Part shown: in pieces, positions 41,767 through 49,954 of the stretch | Numbering within the stretch: the first letter of the stretch is position 1 | How the letters are laid out: every line of letters starts with the position of its first letter | DNA from: Solirubrobacteraceae bacterium | GTDB taxonomy: Bacteria; Actinomycetota; Thermoleophilia; Solirubrobacterales; Solirubrobacteraceae | Assembly (NCBI GenBank): GCA_025934395.1 | Contig: JAICYC010000013.1 | Span: forward strand, 1-58,392 | Direction: 5' to 3' | Length of the DNA: 58,392 nt | The notes under the pieces: generated by a model | What the model was told of the DNA's origin: nothing | Databases searched by the model: none | The model's input: only the letters and a program-made list of their open reading frames with translations | Position numbers and translations under genes: made by a program

Positions 41767-43564
41767 TCGTCGCGATCGGGGCGCCCGCCTGGATCGGCTC
41801 CCCTTCGGTGACCGGCAGCTCGACGATCGTGCCCGCCTTGTGGGCGGTGATCTCGTTCTCCATCTTCATCGCCTCGATGATGCAGAGCAGCTGGCCCTCC
41901 TCGACCGTGTCGCCCTGCTTGACGAGCACCTTCCACATGTTCCCCTGCAGGGGCGAGGGCAGCGTGTCTGCGCCGCCCGCGGAGCTGCTGGCGCCGCTGC
42001 GCTGCGAGCGCTTGGGGGCGGCGCGGCCGGCCGGGGCGGCGCTTCCGTTCGAGCCCGCGGCCGCAGCGCCGCCGAACGCGGGGCCCACGACGCGCACGTC
42101 GAAGCGCTTGCCGGAGACCTCCACCGCGTAGGTCTGCTCCACCTTCGGCTCCTCGTCGTCGGCCGGCGGCGCCTGCTGGGGCTGGGCGAGCGTCTTCAGC
42201 CACGCCTTGTCCTCGAGCAGCGCCCTGCACGTCGACCCGCGCGCCCAGTCCTCGGTCGCGAGCAGCGCCTTGTGGAACGGGATCAGCGTCTTCAGGCCCT
42301 CGATCTCGTATTCGTCCAGGGCGCGCAGCATCCGCTTCGTGGCCTCCTCGCGGTTCGAGTCCCACACGATCAGCTTCGCCACCATCGGGTCGTACATCGG
42401 CGACACCTCGCCGTTTTCCTGGACACCCGAGTCGACCCGCACGCCCGGCCCGGTGGGCTCGCGGTAGCGCCCGATCCTACCCGGCGCCGGCGCGAAGTTC
42501 TTGGAGGCGTCCTCGGCGTTGATGCGGCACTCGATCGCGTGTCCGCGCAGCTCGATGTCCTCCTGCGCGTAGGAGAGCTCCTCGCCCGCGGCCGCGCGGA
42601 TGCCCTCCTTGACGATGTCCACCCCCGTGGTCATCTCCGTGACGCAGTGCTCGACCTGCACGCGCGTGTTCATCTCCAGGAAGAAGTACTCCGGCTCGCC
42701 GGGCTCGTCGGCGTGCGTGGCGAACAGGCCCTCGATCGTGCCCGCTCCGACGTAGTCGACCGCCTTGGCCGCGTTCACCCCGATCTCGCCGATCCGCGCG
42801 CGGATCTGCGGGTCCACCACCCATTCGGGCGCGGGGGACTCCTCGATCACCTTCTGGTGGCGGCGCTGGATCGAGCAGTCGCGCTCGCCGAGGTGGATCA
42901 CGTTGCCGTGCCGGTCCGCGAGGACCTGGACCTCGACGTGGCGGGGGTCGTGCAGGTAGCGCTCGAGATACACGGTGGGGTCCGAGAAGAACTTCTCGCC
43001 TTCGCGGCTCGAGCCCTCGAACGCGCCCTCCAGCTCATCGGCGCCGAGCGCCACACGGAAGCCCTTGCCGCCGCCGCCCCCGGCCGCCTTCACGGCCACG
43101 GGGAAGCCGATCTCCGCTTCGGCGATCCGCAGCGCGTCGGCGGCGCTCGCCACCGGCTCGGTGGTGCCCGGCACGATCGGCACCCCCGCCGCGGCCATCA
43201 GCTCCCGCGCCCGCGTCTTGGAGCCCATCGCCTCGATCGCGCTCGCGGGCGGTCCGATGAACACGATCCCAGCCTCCTCGCACGCGGCGGCGAACGGGGC
43301 GTTCTCGGCCAGGAAGCCGTAGCCGGGGTGGATCGCCTCCGCCCCCGCGCGGCGCGCCACGTCGAGGATCTTCTCCACGTGCAGGTAGTTGTCCGCCGCG
43401 GGTCCGTCGCCGAGGTTGTACGCCTCGTCGGCCCGCCGCACGTGCGGCGCGCCGGCGTCGAGCTCGGAGTAGACCGCCACGCTCACGATCCCCATCTCCT
43501 GCAGCGCCCGCGCGATCCGCACCGCGATCTCGCCGCGGTTGGCTATCAGGACCGTGCTGAACAT
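41747..43564 (-). CDS. Acyl-CoA carboxylase alpha subunit (biotin carboxylase plus BCCP)
   Basis: Carboxylates its own biotin and hands the carboxyl to the beta subunit (acetyl- or propionyl-CoA carboxylase). 605 residues. Biotin carboxylase domain about 1-450: VLIANRGEIAVRIARAL, EAIHPGYGFLAENA, ATP-grasp GGGGGKGFRVA, and NTRVQVEHCVTEM. After a linker, the BCCP domain has the biotinylation site IIEAMKMENE near residue 566. TATCCT lies nine bases before the ATG. Beta and epsilon subunit genes lie 5-10 kb away. Confidence 0.93.
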   Translation of the reverse strand: MFSTVLIANRGEIAVRIARALQEMGIVSVAVYSELDAGAPHVRRADEAYNLGDGPAADNYLHVEKILDVARRAGAEAIHPGYGFLAENAPFAAACEEAGIVFIGPPASAIEAMGSKTRARELMAAAGVPIVPGTTEPVASAADALRIAEAEIGFPVAVKAAGGGGGKGFRVALGADELEGAFEGSSREGEKFFSDPTVYLERYLHDPRHVEVQVLADRHGNVIHLGERDCSIQRRHQKVIEESPAPEWVVDPQIRARIGEIGVNAAKAVDYVGAGTIEGLFATHADEPGEPEYFFLEMNTRVQVEHCVTEMTTGVDIVKEGIRAAAGEELSYAQEDIELRGHAIECRINAEDASKNFAPAPGRIGRYREPTGPGVRVDSGVQENGEVSPMYDPMVAKLIVWDSNREEATKRMLRALDEYEIEGLKTLIPFHKALLATEDWARGSTCRALLEDKAWLKTLAQPQQAPPADDEEPKVEQTYAVEVSGKRFDVRVVGPAFGGAAAAGSNGSAAPAGRAAPKRSQRSGASSSAGGADTLPSPLQGNMWKVLVKQGDTVEEGQLLCIIEAMKMENEITAHKAGTIVELPVTEGEPIQAGAPIATIKSPES

Positions 43565-43579
43565 CGGCCGCGGAGGATA

Positions 43580-43601
43580 CCGGCCCGCGGCCATGGGCCG
43601 G
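43580..43601. terminator. Hairpin after cysN, next to the carboxylase promoter
   Basis: CCGGCCC and GGGCCGG pair around an 8-nt loop, 22 nt after the cysN stop. It could end the cys operon and touches the -10 region of the carboxylase alpha gene. No T-tract follows. Confidence 0.4.
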
Positions 43602-43622
43602 GGCGGATGCGCCGGACGGGCG

Positions 43623-44915
43623 TTACGCGGCGGCCGCGACGGGAGCCGCGATCATGCCCGCCCCGACGGTGCCGTTGCTGGCCTCGTCGATCAGGATGAA
43701 GCTGCCCGTGCGGCGGTTGCTCGCGTAGCTGTCGAAGACCAGCGGCGCGCTCGTGCGCAGCCTCACCCGTCCGATGTCGTTCAGCGCGAGCTCGGATGGG
43801 GCATCGTCGGGTCCGCTGCGCTGGAGGGTGTGCACGTCGACGACGTCGTCGATCGCCTGCACCGCCGCCGTGACGTGATGCGAGGTGTGCTTGAGCACGT
43901 AACGGCCCCCGGGGCGCAGCGGCGCGTCGGTCATCCAGCACACGTCTGCGAGCAGCTCGCGTGCCACCTCGGGCGCCTCGTCGGGATGGCAGATCAGCGC
44001 GCCGCGCGAGATGTCGAGGTCGTCCTCGAGGCGCAGCGTGAACGACATCGGCGCGGTCGCCTCGTCGAGCTCCCCCTCGTAGGTGTCGATCGCGGCGATC
44101 CGCGTGCGGCCGCCGTCGGGCAGCACGGCGACCTCGTCGCCGCGGCGGAGCGCGCCGCTGGCGAGCTGGCCGGCGTAGCCGCGGTAGTCCTCCCCGGAGG
44201 CCGCCGGGCGCACCACCCACTGGACGGGGAAGCGCGCGGGCCGCTCGTCCGGGTGGTCATAGGCCACGTCCACCTGCTCGAGGTAGTCGAGCAGCACCGG
44301 CCCCTCGTACCACTCCATCCGGGAGGAGCGATCCACCACGTTGTCGCCGTTGAGCGCGGACATCGGGATGAACGACACATCGGTCGCACGGTCGCCGTGC
44401 GCGAGCCGCTCGGCGAAGCCGCCGAACTCCTCCACGAGCTCCTCGAAGCGCTCCCGCGAGTGGTCGACGAGGTCCATCTTGTTCACCGCCACGAGCATGT
44501 GCGGAATCCCGAGCAGCGCGCTGATGAACGCGTGGCGCTTGGACTGCTCCAGCACGCCCCTGCGCGCGTCGAGCAGGATCACCGCCACGTCGGCCGTGGA
44601 CGCCCCGGTCACCATGTTGCGCGTGTACTGCTGGTGGCCGGGGCAGTCGGCGATGATGAAGCGCCGCTTCGCGGTGGCGAAGTAGCGGTAGGCGACGTCG
44701 ATCGTGATCCCCTGCTCGCGCTCGGCGCGCAGGCCGTCGGTCAGCAGCGCCAGATCGAACGCCCCCTCGCCCCCGCGGCGCTCGCTCGCCTCCTGGACGT
44801 GCTCGAGCTGGTCCTCGAACACCTGCTTGGCGTCGTAGAGCAGACGGCCGATCAGCGTGCTCTTGCCGTCATCCACGGACCCCGCCGTGGTGAAGCGCAG
44901 CAGGTCAAGGGTCAT
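43623..44915 (-). CDS. cysN: Sulfate adenylyltransferase large (GTPase) subunit
   Basis: GTP-driven partner of CysD in making adenosine 5'-phosphosulfate from sulfate and ATP. 430 residues: G1 AGSVDDGKSTLIGRLL, DxxG region ADCPGHQQY, NKMDLVD (G4), then EF-Tu-like beta barrels (FPVQWVVRP). There is no fused APS kinase (CysC), consistent with direct APS reduction by the neighbouring CysH. It is separated from cysD by a 105-bp palindromic element instead of the usual tight spacing. Confidence 0.94.
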   Translation of the reverse strand: MTLDLLRFTTAGSVDDGKSTLIGRLLYDAKQVFEDQLEHVQEASERRGGEGAFDLALLTDGLRAEREQGITIDVAYRYFATAKRRFIIADCPGHQQYTRNMVTGASTADVAVILLDARRGVLEQSKRHAFISALLGIPHMLVAVNKMDLVDHSRERFEELVEEFGGFAERLAHGDRATDVSFIPMSALNGDNVVDRSSRMEWYEGPVLLDYLEQVDVAYDHPDERPARFPVQWVVRPAASGEDYRGYAGQLASGALRRGDEVAVLPDGGRTRIAAIDTYEGELDEATAPMSFTLRLEDDLDISRGALICHPDEAPEVARELLADVCWMTDAPLRPGGRYVLKHTSHHVTAAVQAIDDVVDVHTLQRSGPDDAPSELALNDIGRVRLRTSAPLVFDSYASNRRTGSFILIDEASNGTVGAGMIAAPVAAAA

Positions 44916-44922
44916 TTAGACG

Positions 44923-45027
44923 CTGAGATGGCCGTAGGCCGAGTCAGACAAGGACGCAGTGAGCGCCGCGTGCTTTGCACGCAAGCGAGCGAGGACGCCG
45001 TATGGCGAAGGCATACGGCCATCTCAG
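44923..45027 (-). repeat. 105-bp palindromic element between cysD and cysN
   Basis: The ends are a perfect 14-bp inverted repeat: CTGAGATGGCCGTA at 44923-44936 and its complement at 45014-45027. Inside are an 8-bp stem with 7-nt loop (GCCGTATG 44997-45004 / CATACGGC 45012-45019) and a 6-bp stem with a TTT loop (GCGTGC/GCACGC, 44968-44982). One end contains the cysD stop codon and the other is 7 nt from the cysN start. The inner right arm overlaps the outer repeat, so the long-range and local stems cannot form together. It may be a MITE/REP-like insertion or an RNA switch. Confidence 0.65.
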
Positions 45028-45941
45028 AAGTAGCCGGCCTTCTTGCGGTCCTCCATCGCCGCCTCCGACACCCGGTCGTCGGCGCGCGTCTCGCCGCGCT
45101 CGGTGATGCGCGTGGCCGCGATCTCGAGCACCACCTCGTCCAGCGTCTGCGCCTGCGAGACGACGCCTCCCGTGCAGCTCATGTCGCCCACGGTGCGGTA
45201 TCGGACGGTCTCGGTGGTGACCTCCTCGCCGTCGATCAGCTCGGCGAACGGGCTCATCGCGTAGAGCATGCCGTCGCGCTTGAACACCTCGCGCTCGTGC
45301 GAGAAGTAGATCGATGGCACCTCCAGCTGCTCCTGGTCGATGTACTCCCAGACGTCGAGCTCTGTCCAGTTCGACAGCGGGAACACGCGCACGTGCTCGC
45401 CGTTGTTGATGCGGCCGTTGTAGAGGTTCCAGAGCTCCGGGCGCTGGTTCTTGGGGTCCCACTGGCCGAAGTCGTCGCGGAAGGAGAACACGCGCTCCTT
45501 CGCGCGGGCGCGCTCCTCGTCGCGGCGCGCGCCGCCGAACGCCGCGTCGAAGCCGTGCTCGGCGATCGCATCGAGCAGGGTGACGGTCTGCAGCCGGTTG
45601 CGCGACGCGCGCGGGCCGGTCTCCTCGACGACGCGGCCGTTGTCGATCGACTCCTGCACGCTCGCCACCACGAGCCGCTCGCCCAGCTCCGTTACCCGGC
45701 GGTCGCGGAACTCGATCACCTCGGGGAAGTTGTGCCCGGTGTCGACATGCATCAGCGGGAACGGGAACGGTGCCGGCCGGAACGCCTTCTCGGCGAGCCG
45801 CAGCAGCACGATCGAGTCCTTGCCGCCGCTGAACAGCAGCACGGGCCGCTCGAATTCAGCGGCCACCTCGCGCATCACGTGGATCGCCTCCGACTCGAGC
45901 GCCCGCAGGTGACTCAGCTGTGGGCGCGCAGCAACGCTCAT
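45024..45941 (-). CDS. cysD: Sulfate adenylyltransferase small subunit
   Basis: Catalytic subunit of ATP sulfurylase, 305 residues. PAPS reductase/N-type ATP pyrophosphatase fold with VLLFSGGKDSIVLL, FPLMHVDTGHNFPEV, FGGARRDEERARAKERVFSF, and the standard C-terminal MEDRKKAGYF. The natural C-terminus coincides with the start of the palindromic element, so the element has not truncated the protein. It lies 7 nt after cysH. Confidence 0.95.
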   Translation of the reverse strand: MSVAARPQLSHLRALESEAIHVMREVAAEFERPVLLFSGGKDSIVLLRLAEKAFRPAPFPFPLMHVDTGHNFPEVIEFRDRRVTELGERLVVASVQESIDNGRVVEETGPRASRNRLQTVTLLDAIAEHGFDAAFGGARRDEERARAKERVFSFRDDFGQWDPKNQRPELWNLYNGRINNGEHVRVFPLSNWTELDVWEYIDQEQLEVPSIYFSHEREVFKRDGMLYAMSPFAELIDGEEVTTETVRYRTVGDMSCTGGVVSQAQTLDEVVLEIAATRITERGETRADDRVSEAAMEDRKKAGYF

Positions 45942-45948
45942 CGGGGCG

Positions 45949-46638
45949 TCAGGCGTGCTCTGAGGACGGGTCGACGACCTCTACGTGGATCCCGCACTCG
46001 GTCTTGTCGGTGCCCGCCCAGCGGCCTTCGCGGCCGGAGCCGGGCTGCGTGCAGGGCGCGCAACCGATCGACTCGTAGCCCTGGTCGTGCAGCGGGTTGT
46101 AGGGGAGGTCGCGCTCGTGGATGCGCCGCCACAGGTCCTTGTCGGTCCAGTGGGCGAGCGGGTTGTACTTCCACAGGCCGCGCACCTCGTCGCGTTCGAT
46201 CAGCTGGCTGTCGGCGCGGGTGGGGCCCTGCTCGCGGCGGATGCCCGTGATCCAGGCGTCCGCTGTGCTCAGCGACTGCTCGAGCGCTGCGACCTTGGCG
46301 GCGGAGCAGCAGTGCTCGGGCCCGCTCCACGGCGCCTCGGGGTTGCTCGCGTCGAACACCTCGATCTCCACGCCGAAGCGCTCCTCGAACGCGCGCCACG
46401 TCTTCATGGTCTCCTCGAAGAGGACGCCCGTGTCGATCGTGACGATGCGGACCGCGCGTCCGGTTCCCTGGTCGAGACGCAGGAGCTCGTCGATCAGGAC
46501 GGACTCCTCCTTCTGGAAGGAGCACAGCAACACAGAGCGCTCGCCGTGGCGAGCGGCCTCGCGAAGCGTGTGGGTGAGGCTCAGGGCCGGGTCGTGCTCC
46601 ACGGTCACCTCCGCTGCGTTGCTGTTTGCCGGTTCCAT
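45949..46638 (-). CDS. cysH: APS reductase (CysH family, [4Fe-4S] type)
   Basis: Reduces adenylyl-sulfate to sulfite using thioredoxin. 229 residues from ATG 46638 with AAGGA upstream. SVLLCSFQKEESVLIDEL, the paired Cys HCCSAAKV and GCAPCTQPG give the four-Cys [4Fe-4S] signature of APS-specific enzymes, WITGIRREQGPTRA is the substrate loop, and the C-terminal TECGIHVE carries the catalytic Cys. This agrees with the absence of cysC. Confidence 0.94.
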   Translation of the reverse strand: MEPANSNAAEVTVEHDPALSLTHTLREAARHGERSVLLCSFQKEESVLIDELLRLDQGTGRAVRIVTIDTGVLFEETMKTWRAFEERFGVEIEVFDASNPEAPWSGPEHCCSAAKVAALEQSLSTADAWITGIRREQGPTRADSQLIERDEVRGLWKYNPLAHWTDKDLWRRIHERDLPYNPLHDQGYESIGCAPCTQPGSGREGRWAGTDKTECGIHVEVVDPSSEHA

Positions 46639-46667
46639 GTCGTTTCCTTGCTTATCGCTTTCGGGTC

Positions 46668-48503
46668 CTAGACGGCGCACTCGCCCTCGCCGCGGATCAC
46701 TTCGAACGGCACGCTGCGGTTCCAATCGATGAATTCGTTCATCGTCTCCAGGCCGAAGTCGGCCGGGAGCGAGAGCTCCTTGACGCGCGCTTCGAGATCC
46801 TCGGCACCCACACGAGCGACGAACTCGCCCCATGACTCCTGATCGTTGCGCTCGGCTTCGTAGTGGCGCACCCAGCGGTCGATCGCCTCGGGGATGCGCT
46901 TGGCGGGAAGCCGCAGCTTCAGCCGCTGACCGAACTTCACGCTTCCGCCTTCGTCCACGCCGCCCACGTGCGGGATGTAGGCGGGGATCGTGTGCTCGCC
47001 GACTTTGATCGACGCGCCGTAGAAGCCGATGTCGGCGATGTGATGCTGGCCGCAGCCGTTCGGGCAGCCGCTCATCTTGATGTGGATGCGGCGGGCGAGC
47101 GCGTCGGTGATGTGCATCTCCTCCACGCGCTCCTGCACCGCCTGGTTCAGCCCCATCGAGCTGGTGATCCCGAGCTTGCACGAGTCGGTGCCGGGGCACG
47201 AGACCACGTCGGTGATCTCGCGCGAGCCGGGCTCGCCGAGTCCGAGCTCGCCGAGTGCCTGCCACACGTCGTAGATCGACTCCTCGCGCACCCAGCGCAG
47301 GACGATGTTCTGCTGCACGGTCGTGCGCGCGTAGCCTCCGCAGTGGTCGCGCATGATCTGCGCGAGGCCGCGGAACTGCTCCGGCGTCAGGTCGCCGCGG
47401 GTGACCTTCACCTCGACGGTGACGTAGCCGTCCTGCTTCTGCTCCTCCACGTTGGCGGAGCAGAAGCGCTCGTATGCCTGCAGGTCGCCGTTGGGGCTTC
47501 CGTAGCTCTGCGGCGGCGCAGGCGCCGACTCGCGCTCGTCGTCGACGAACAGGCGGTGCTCGAGCGAGAAGTCCCGTTCGGCCACCCAGTCGCCCTGGAG
47601 CTCCTCCTCGACCTGCTTGCGCAGCTCGTCGATCCCGTACTTGTCGACGAACACCTTGATGCGCGCCCGCGCGCGGTTCACGCGCAGCCACTCCTGGCGG
47701 TCGAACACGCGCATCACGGCCTCGGTGACGCGCAGGTACTCGCCGTTGTCGAGCTCGAGGAAGTCGTAGAGGACGAGCGCCTCGCGGGGCATGATCGAGG
47801 TGCCACCGCCCACGAGCATCTCCACGCCGCGCACCTCACCGGGGCGGGAGGGATCACTCGACTCGCGCACGCGCGCGCGGAACGCCACGTCGTGGATGCC
47901 GCTGATCGCGCGGTCCCGCGGGGAGCCGTCGAACGACGTCTTGACCTTGCGCGGCATCCCCTGCGTGGTGGGGTGGCGCACGAAGTAACGCACGTACGCG
48001 CCCGCGTACGGGGTGAGGTCGAACAGCTCGTCCTTGGCCACGCCCGCCCACGGATCGCCGGTGACGTTGCGCATCGTGTTGCCGCAGCCCTCGCGGCTGG
48101 ATAGGCCCGCCTCGCCGAGCTCGCGGATCAGCTGCTCGGCTTCGACCAGCGGCACGTGGTGCATCTGGATGTTCTGGCGGGTGGTGATGTGCCCCTTGCG
48201 CAGCGGCACGTACTTCTCCACCACGTCCGCGAACGCGTCCAGCTGCTCGGGGGTGACGCCTCCGAACGGGAGCTTCACGCGGACCATCTGCACGTCCGGC
48301 TGGCGCTGCCCGTAGACGCCCTGCTTGAGGCGGAACTTGATGAACTCGTCTTCCTCGGTGTCGCCGGCGAGGAATTTGGTCGCTTCCGTCTTGAAGTCGT
48401 CGTACTCCCGCTGCAGGATCGGGATCACGTGACCGGGCACGTTCTGGAGGACCTCTGGGTCCTCGAGAGTGCCGCGGTTGGCTTGGATGGAAGCTTGCTC
48501 CAT
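46668..48503 (-). CDS. sir: Ferredoxin-dependent sulfite (nitrite/sulfite) reductase
   Basis: Six-electron reduction of sulfite to sulfide; heme protein of 611 residues. Two ferredoxin-like half-domain repeats (FIKFRLKQGVYGQRQPDVQM, VTVEVKVTRGDLTPEQFRGL). The siroheme/[4Fe-4S] ligands lie in SCPGTDSCKLG near residue 440 and MSGCPNGCGQH near 478. The context cysH-cysD-cysN makes sulfite the substrate rather than nitrite. GGAGG precedes the ATG. First gene of the operon, with its own promoter. Confidence 0.93.
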   Translation of the reverse strand: MEQASIQANRGTLEDPEVLQNVPGHVIPILQREYDDFKTEATKFLAGDTEEDEFIKFRLKQGVYGQRQPDVQMVRVKLPFGGVTPEQLDAFADVVEKYVPLRKGHITTRQNIQMHHVPLVEAEQLIRELGEAGLSSREGCGNTMRNVTGDPWAGVAKDELFDLTPYAGAYVRYFVRHPTTQGMPRKVKTSFDGSPRDRAISGIHDVAFRARVRESSDPSRPGEVRGVEMLVGGGTSIMPREALVLYDFLELDNGEYLRVTEAVMRVFDRQEWLRVNRARARIKVFVDKYGIDELRKQVEEELQGDWVAERDFSLEHRLFVDDERESAPAPPQSYGSPNGDLQAYERFCSANVEEQKQDGYVTVEVKVTRGDLTPEQFRGLAQIMRDHCGGYARTTVQQNIVLRWVREESIYDVWQALGELGLGEPGSREITDVVSCPGTDSCKLGITSSMGLNQAVQERVEEMHITDALARRIHIKMSGCPNGCGQHHIADIGFYGASIKVGEHTIPAYIPHVGGVDEGGSVKFGQRLKLRLPAKRIPEAIDRWVRHYEAERNDQESWGEFVARVGAEDLEARVKELSLPADFGLETMNEFIDWNRSVPFEVIRGEGECAV

Positions 48504-48541
48504 GTACGTCCTCCAGTTGCGGGCGGTGTGCCGAACCCCCG

Positions 48542-48547
48542 ACTATA
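48542..48547 (-). promoter_or_regulatory. -10 element (TATAGT) of the sulfate-assimilation operon
   Basis: TATAGT read leftward, 38 nt before the sulfite reductase ATG. The matching -35 position is CTCCCC, far from consensus, so an activator is likely needed. Confidence 0.5.
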
Positions 48548-48581
48548 CGCCGCCTGCTGCCGCGGGGGAGAGTATTGACCT

Positions 48582-48597
48582 AAAGCCTAGCGGCTTT
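48582..48597. promoter_or_regulatory. Palindromic operator candidate upstream of the cys promoter
   Basis: AAAGCC-TAGC-GGCTTT is a perfect 6-bp inverted repeat, flanked by CCT and AGG that nearly extend it. It lies about 40-60 bp upstream of the predicted start of the cys transcript and touches the end of accE. It could bind a sulfur regulator or act as an accE terminator. Confidence 0.45.
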
Positions 48598-48800
48598 CAG
48601 GTGTTTATCCAGGGGTGCATCTCGCCGGCGTCGGGATCGCGCAACACGCCCTCGAGGAGCGCCGTCTCGCGCCAGCCGTCACGCTCGCCTGCGCTCTCCG
48701 CGGCGGCCCTCCCGGTGGCCCGCATGAACTGCTCGAGCGCCGCCACGACCGCGGCGGCCTCCTCGGGGGAGGCGGTGGGTGCGAGCAGTTCCAGCTTCAT
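48597..48800 (-). CDS. accE: Acyl-CoA carboxylase epsilon subunit
   Basis: Small accessory subunit that stabilises actinobacterial acyl-CoA carboxylases. 67 residues: an N-terminal ELLAPTASPEEAAAVVAALE helix and a C-terminal WRETALLEGVLRDPD, both typical of epsilon subunits (PF13822-like). It lies on the same strand as accD but 3 kb away; a rightward gntR-GMC cassette sits between them. Length and family fit support it despite a weak ribosome site. Confidence 0.75.
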   Translation of the reverse strand: MKLELLAPTASPEEAAAVVAALEQFMRATGRAAAESAGERDGWRETALLEGVLRDPDAGEMHPWINT

Positions 48801-48814
48801 CGCCGCCCATTGTT

Positions 48815-48952
48815 GCGCGAACGGTCCCCGACCCGCGCGAACGGCCCCCCACCCCCGCGAACGGTGCTGGCCCGCGCGAACATTCCCGACGGGGAGAAAC
48901 GATCCTGACCCGCGCGAGCGTCCCCCCGGGCCCGGCGCACGGTTGCCGGCCC
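48815..48952. repeat. Degenerate tandem repeat, about seven 19-22-bp units
   Basis: Units start near 48815, 48835, 48855, 48874, 48893, 48912 and 48934 and follow the pattern GCGCGAACGGTCCCGACCC. Units 1-3 are the best; units 5 and 6 have drifted. The lengths are not multiples of three and no open frame here looks like a protein. Spacing close to two helical turns would suit repeated protein binding on one face. It fills the space between accE and the gntR operator. Confidence 0.6.
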
Positions 48953-48969
48953 GCCGGTGTGGGGGACGA

Positions 48970-49003
48970 TTGTGTGACACAACTACACAATTGTGTGACA
49001 CAC
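48970..49003. promoter_or_regulatory. Double operator of the GntR regulator
   Basis: The near-palindrome TTGTGTGACACAA at 48970-48982 recurs as TTGTGTGACACAC at 48991-49003, 21 bp apart (two turns). The two are joined by the palindrome ACACAATTGTGT (48985-48996). A TACACT -10 box follows at 49007-49012, seven bases before the gntR ATG. Binding here would block its own promoter, the usual GntR autoregulation. Confidence 0.7.
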
Positions 49004-49019
49004 TGGTACACTTGCTCGC

Positions 49020-49694
49020 ATGGTCGCTCGGGAAACCGTCACGGACCAGGTTTTCGCGTCCCTGCGCGAGGAGATCCTCACCGGGCACCAGCAGCCCGGA
49101 GCAACGCTTCCCCCGCTCCGGAGGCTCGCCACCCGGTTCGGCGTGAGCGTCGCGGTGGTCCGAGAAGCGGTCGGGAGGCTCGAGCAGCTGCGCCTCGTGG
49201 AGGTCCGCCAGGGGTCCGGCATGGTCGTGCAGGACTGGCGCCGCGCAGGGGGGCTCGAGACGCTCGCTCTCGGCGGTCTGCCGGTCTCCGAGATCGCGGG
49301 CGACCTGTTCGAGGCGCGCACGCTGCTGCTCGTGGAGTCCGCGCGGCTCGCAGGCTCCCGGGCGAGCGCCGCCGCGCGGGTCGACGTCGCGATGGCGATG
49401 GGGGACGTTGCGCGGGCCGAAGGGATCAAGACCAGCCTGGTCGCCGACTGGGAGTTCATGGCGGCCGTGGTCGAGGCGTCCGGCAACCTCGTCTTCCAGC
49501 TGATCCTCAACTCGGTGCGCGAGCTGTACCTCCCCCACGCAGAGGCGTTCGCCGCGATCGTCGGAGGGCGCGACGAGCTGATCCCGATGTACGAAGGCGT
49601 GGCGAGCGCGATCCATGCGGGGGACGGAGACGCGGCAGCAGGGGCGATGCGCGAGCTCGCGCTCGCCCAGGGCCGACGGATCGCAGCGCGATGA
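49020..49694 (+). CDS. GntR-family transcriptional regulator (FadR/FCD subgroup)
   Basis: 224 residues. The N-terminal winged helix has VFASLREEILTGHQQPGATL, then PPLRRLATRFGVSVAVVREA and LVEVRQGSGMVV. The helical C-terminal domain resembles FCD ligand-binding domains (LFEARTLLLVESARLA, EFMAAVVEASGN). It probably senses a metabolite linked to the downstream GMC oxidoreductase. Its start overlaps no leader: TACACT lies seven bases before the ATG. Its stop overlaps the next gene (ATGA). Confidence 0.85.
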   Translation: MVARETVTDQVFASLREEILTGHQQPGATLPPLRRLATRFGVSVAVVREAVGRLEQLRLVEVRQGSGMVVQDWRRAGGLETLALGGLPVSEIAGDLFEARTLLLVESARLAGSRASAAARVDVAMAMGDVARAEGIKTSLVADWEFMAAVVEASGNLVFQLILNSVRELYLPHAEAFAAIVGGRDELIPMYEGVASAIHAGDGDAAAGAMRELALAQGRRIAAR

Positions 49695-49954
49695 GCGCAA
49701 CGGCCGGGATGGACGCCTTCCTGCGCGCCGCCCCCGCGCCCCAGCGCGCGGGGATGCGTGCGCTCCTGGCGCTCGCGGGCCGCCCCCGCGGCCGCCGGCT
49801 GCTCGACCGCGTGCCGCTGGCCAAGCAGGCCGCGTGGTCCCTGCTGGCGATGCGTCGCTACGACGACCCTGAGGTCTCGCGCGCGCTCGGCTGGGACGCC
49901 GCCGAGGTCGCCGAGCGCGGCCGCTCGCTGCGACGCGCCGAGGGCAGGCCGTGA
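49691..49954 (+). CDS. Small protein between gntR and the GMC oxidoreductase
   Basis: 87 residues, overlapping both neighbours by 4 nt (ATGA and GTGA). Basic and helical: MDAFLRAAPAPQRAGMRALL, RRLLDRVPLAKQAAWSLLAM, and YDDPEVSRALGWDA. No membrane segment or signal peptide. Its position suggests a small partner or assembly factor of the GMC enzyme; the family is not recognised. Confidence 0.6.
   Translation: MSATAGMDAFLRAAPAPQRAGMRALLALAGRPRGRRLLDRVPLAKQAAWSLLAMRRYDDPEVSRALGWDAAEVAERGRSLRRAEGRP

Noticed and set aside
44968-44982. Rho-independent terminator between cysD and cysN
   Set aside because: The hairpin has no following T-tract, and cysN needs to be transcribed with cysD; it is treated as part of the palindromic element.
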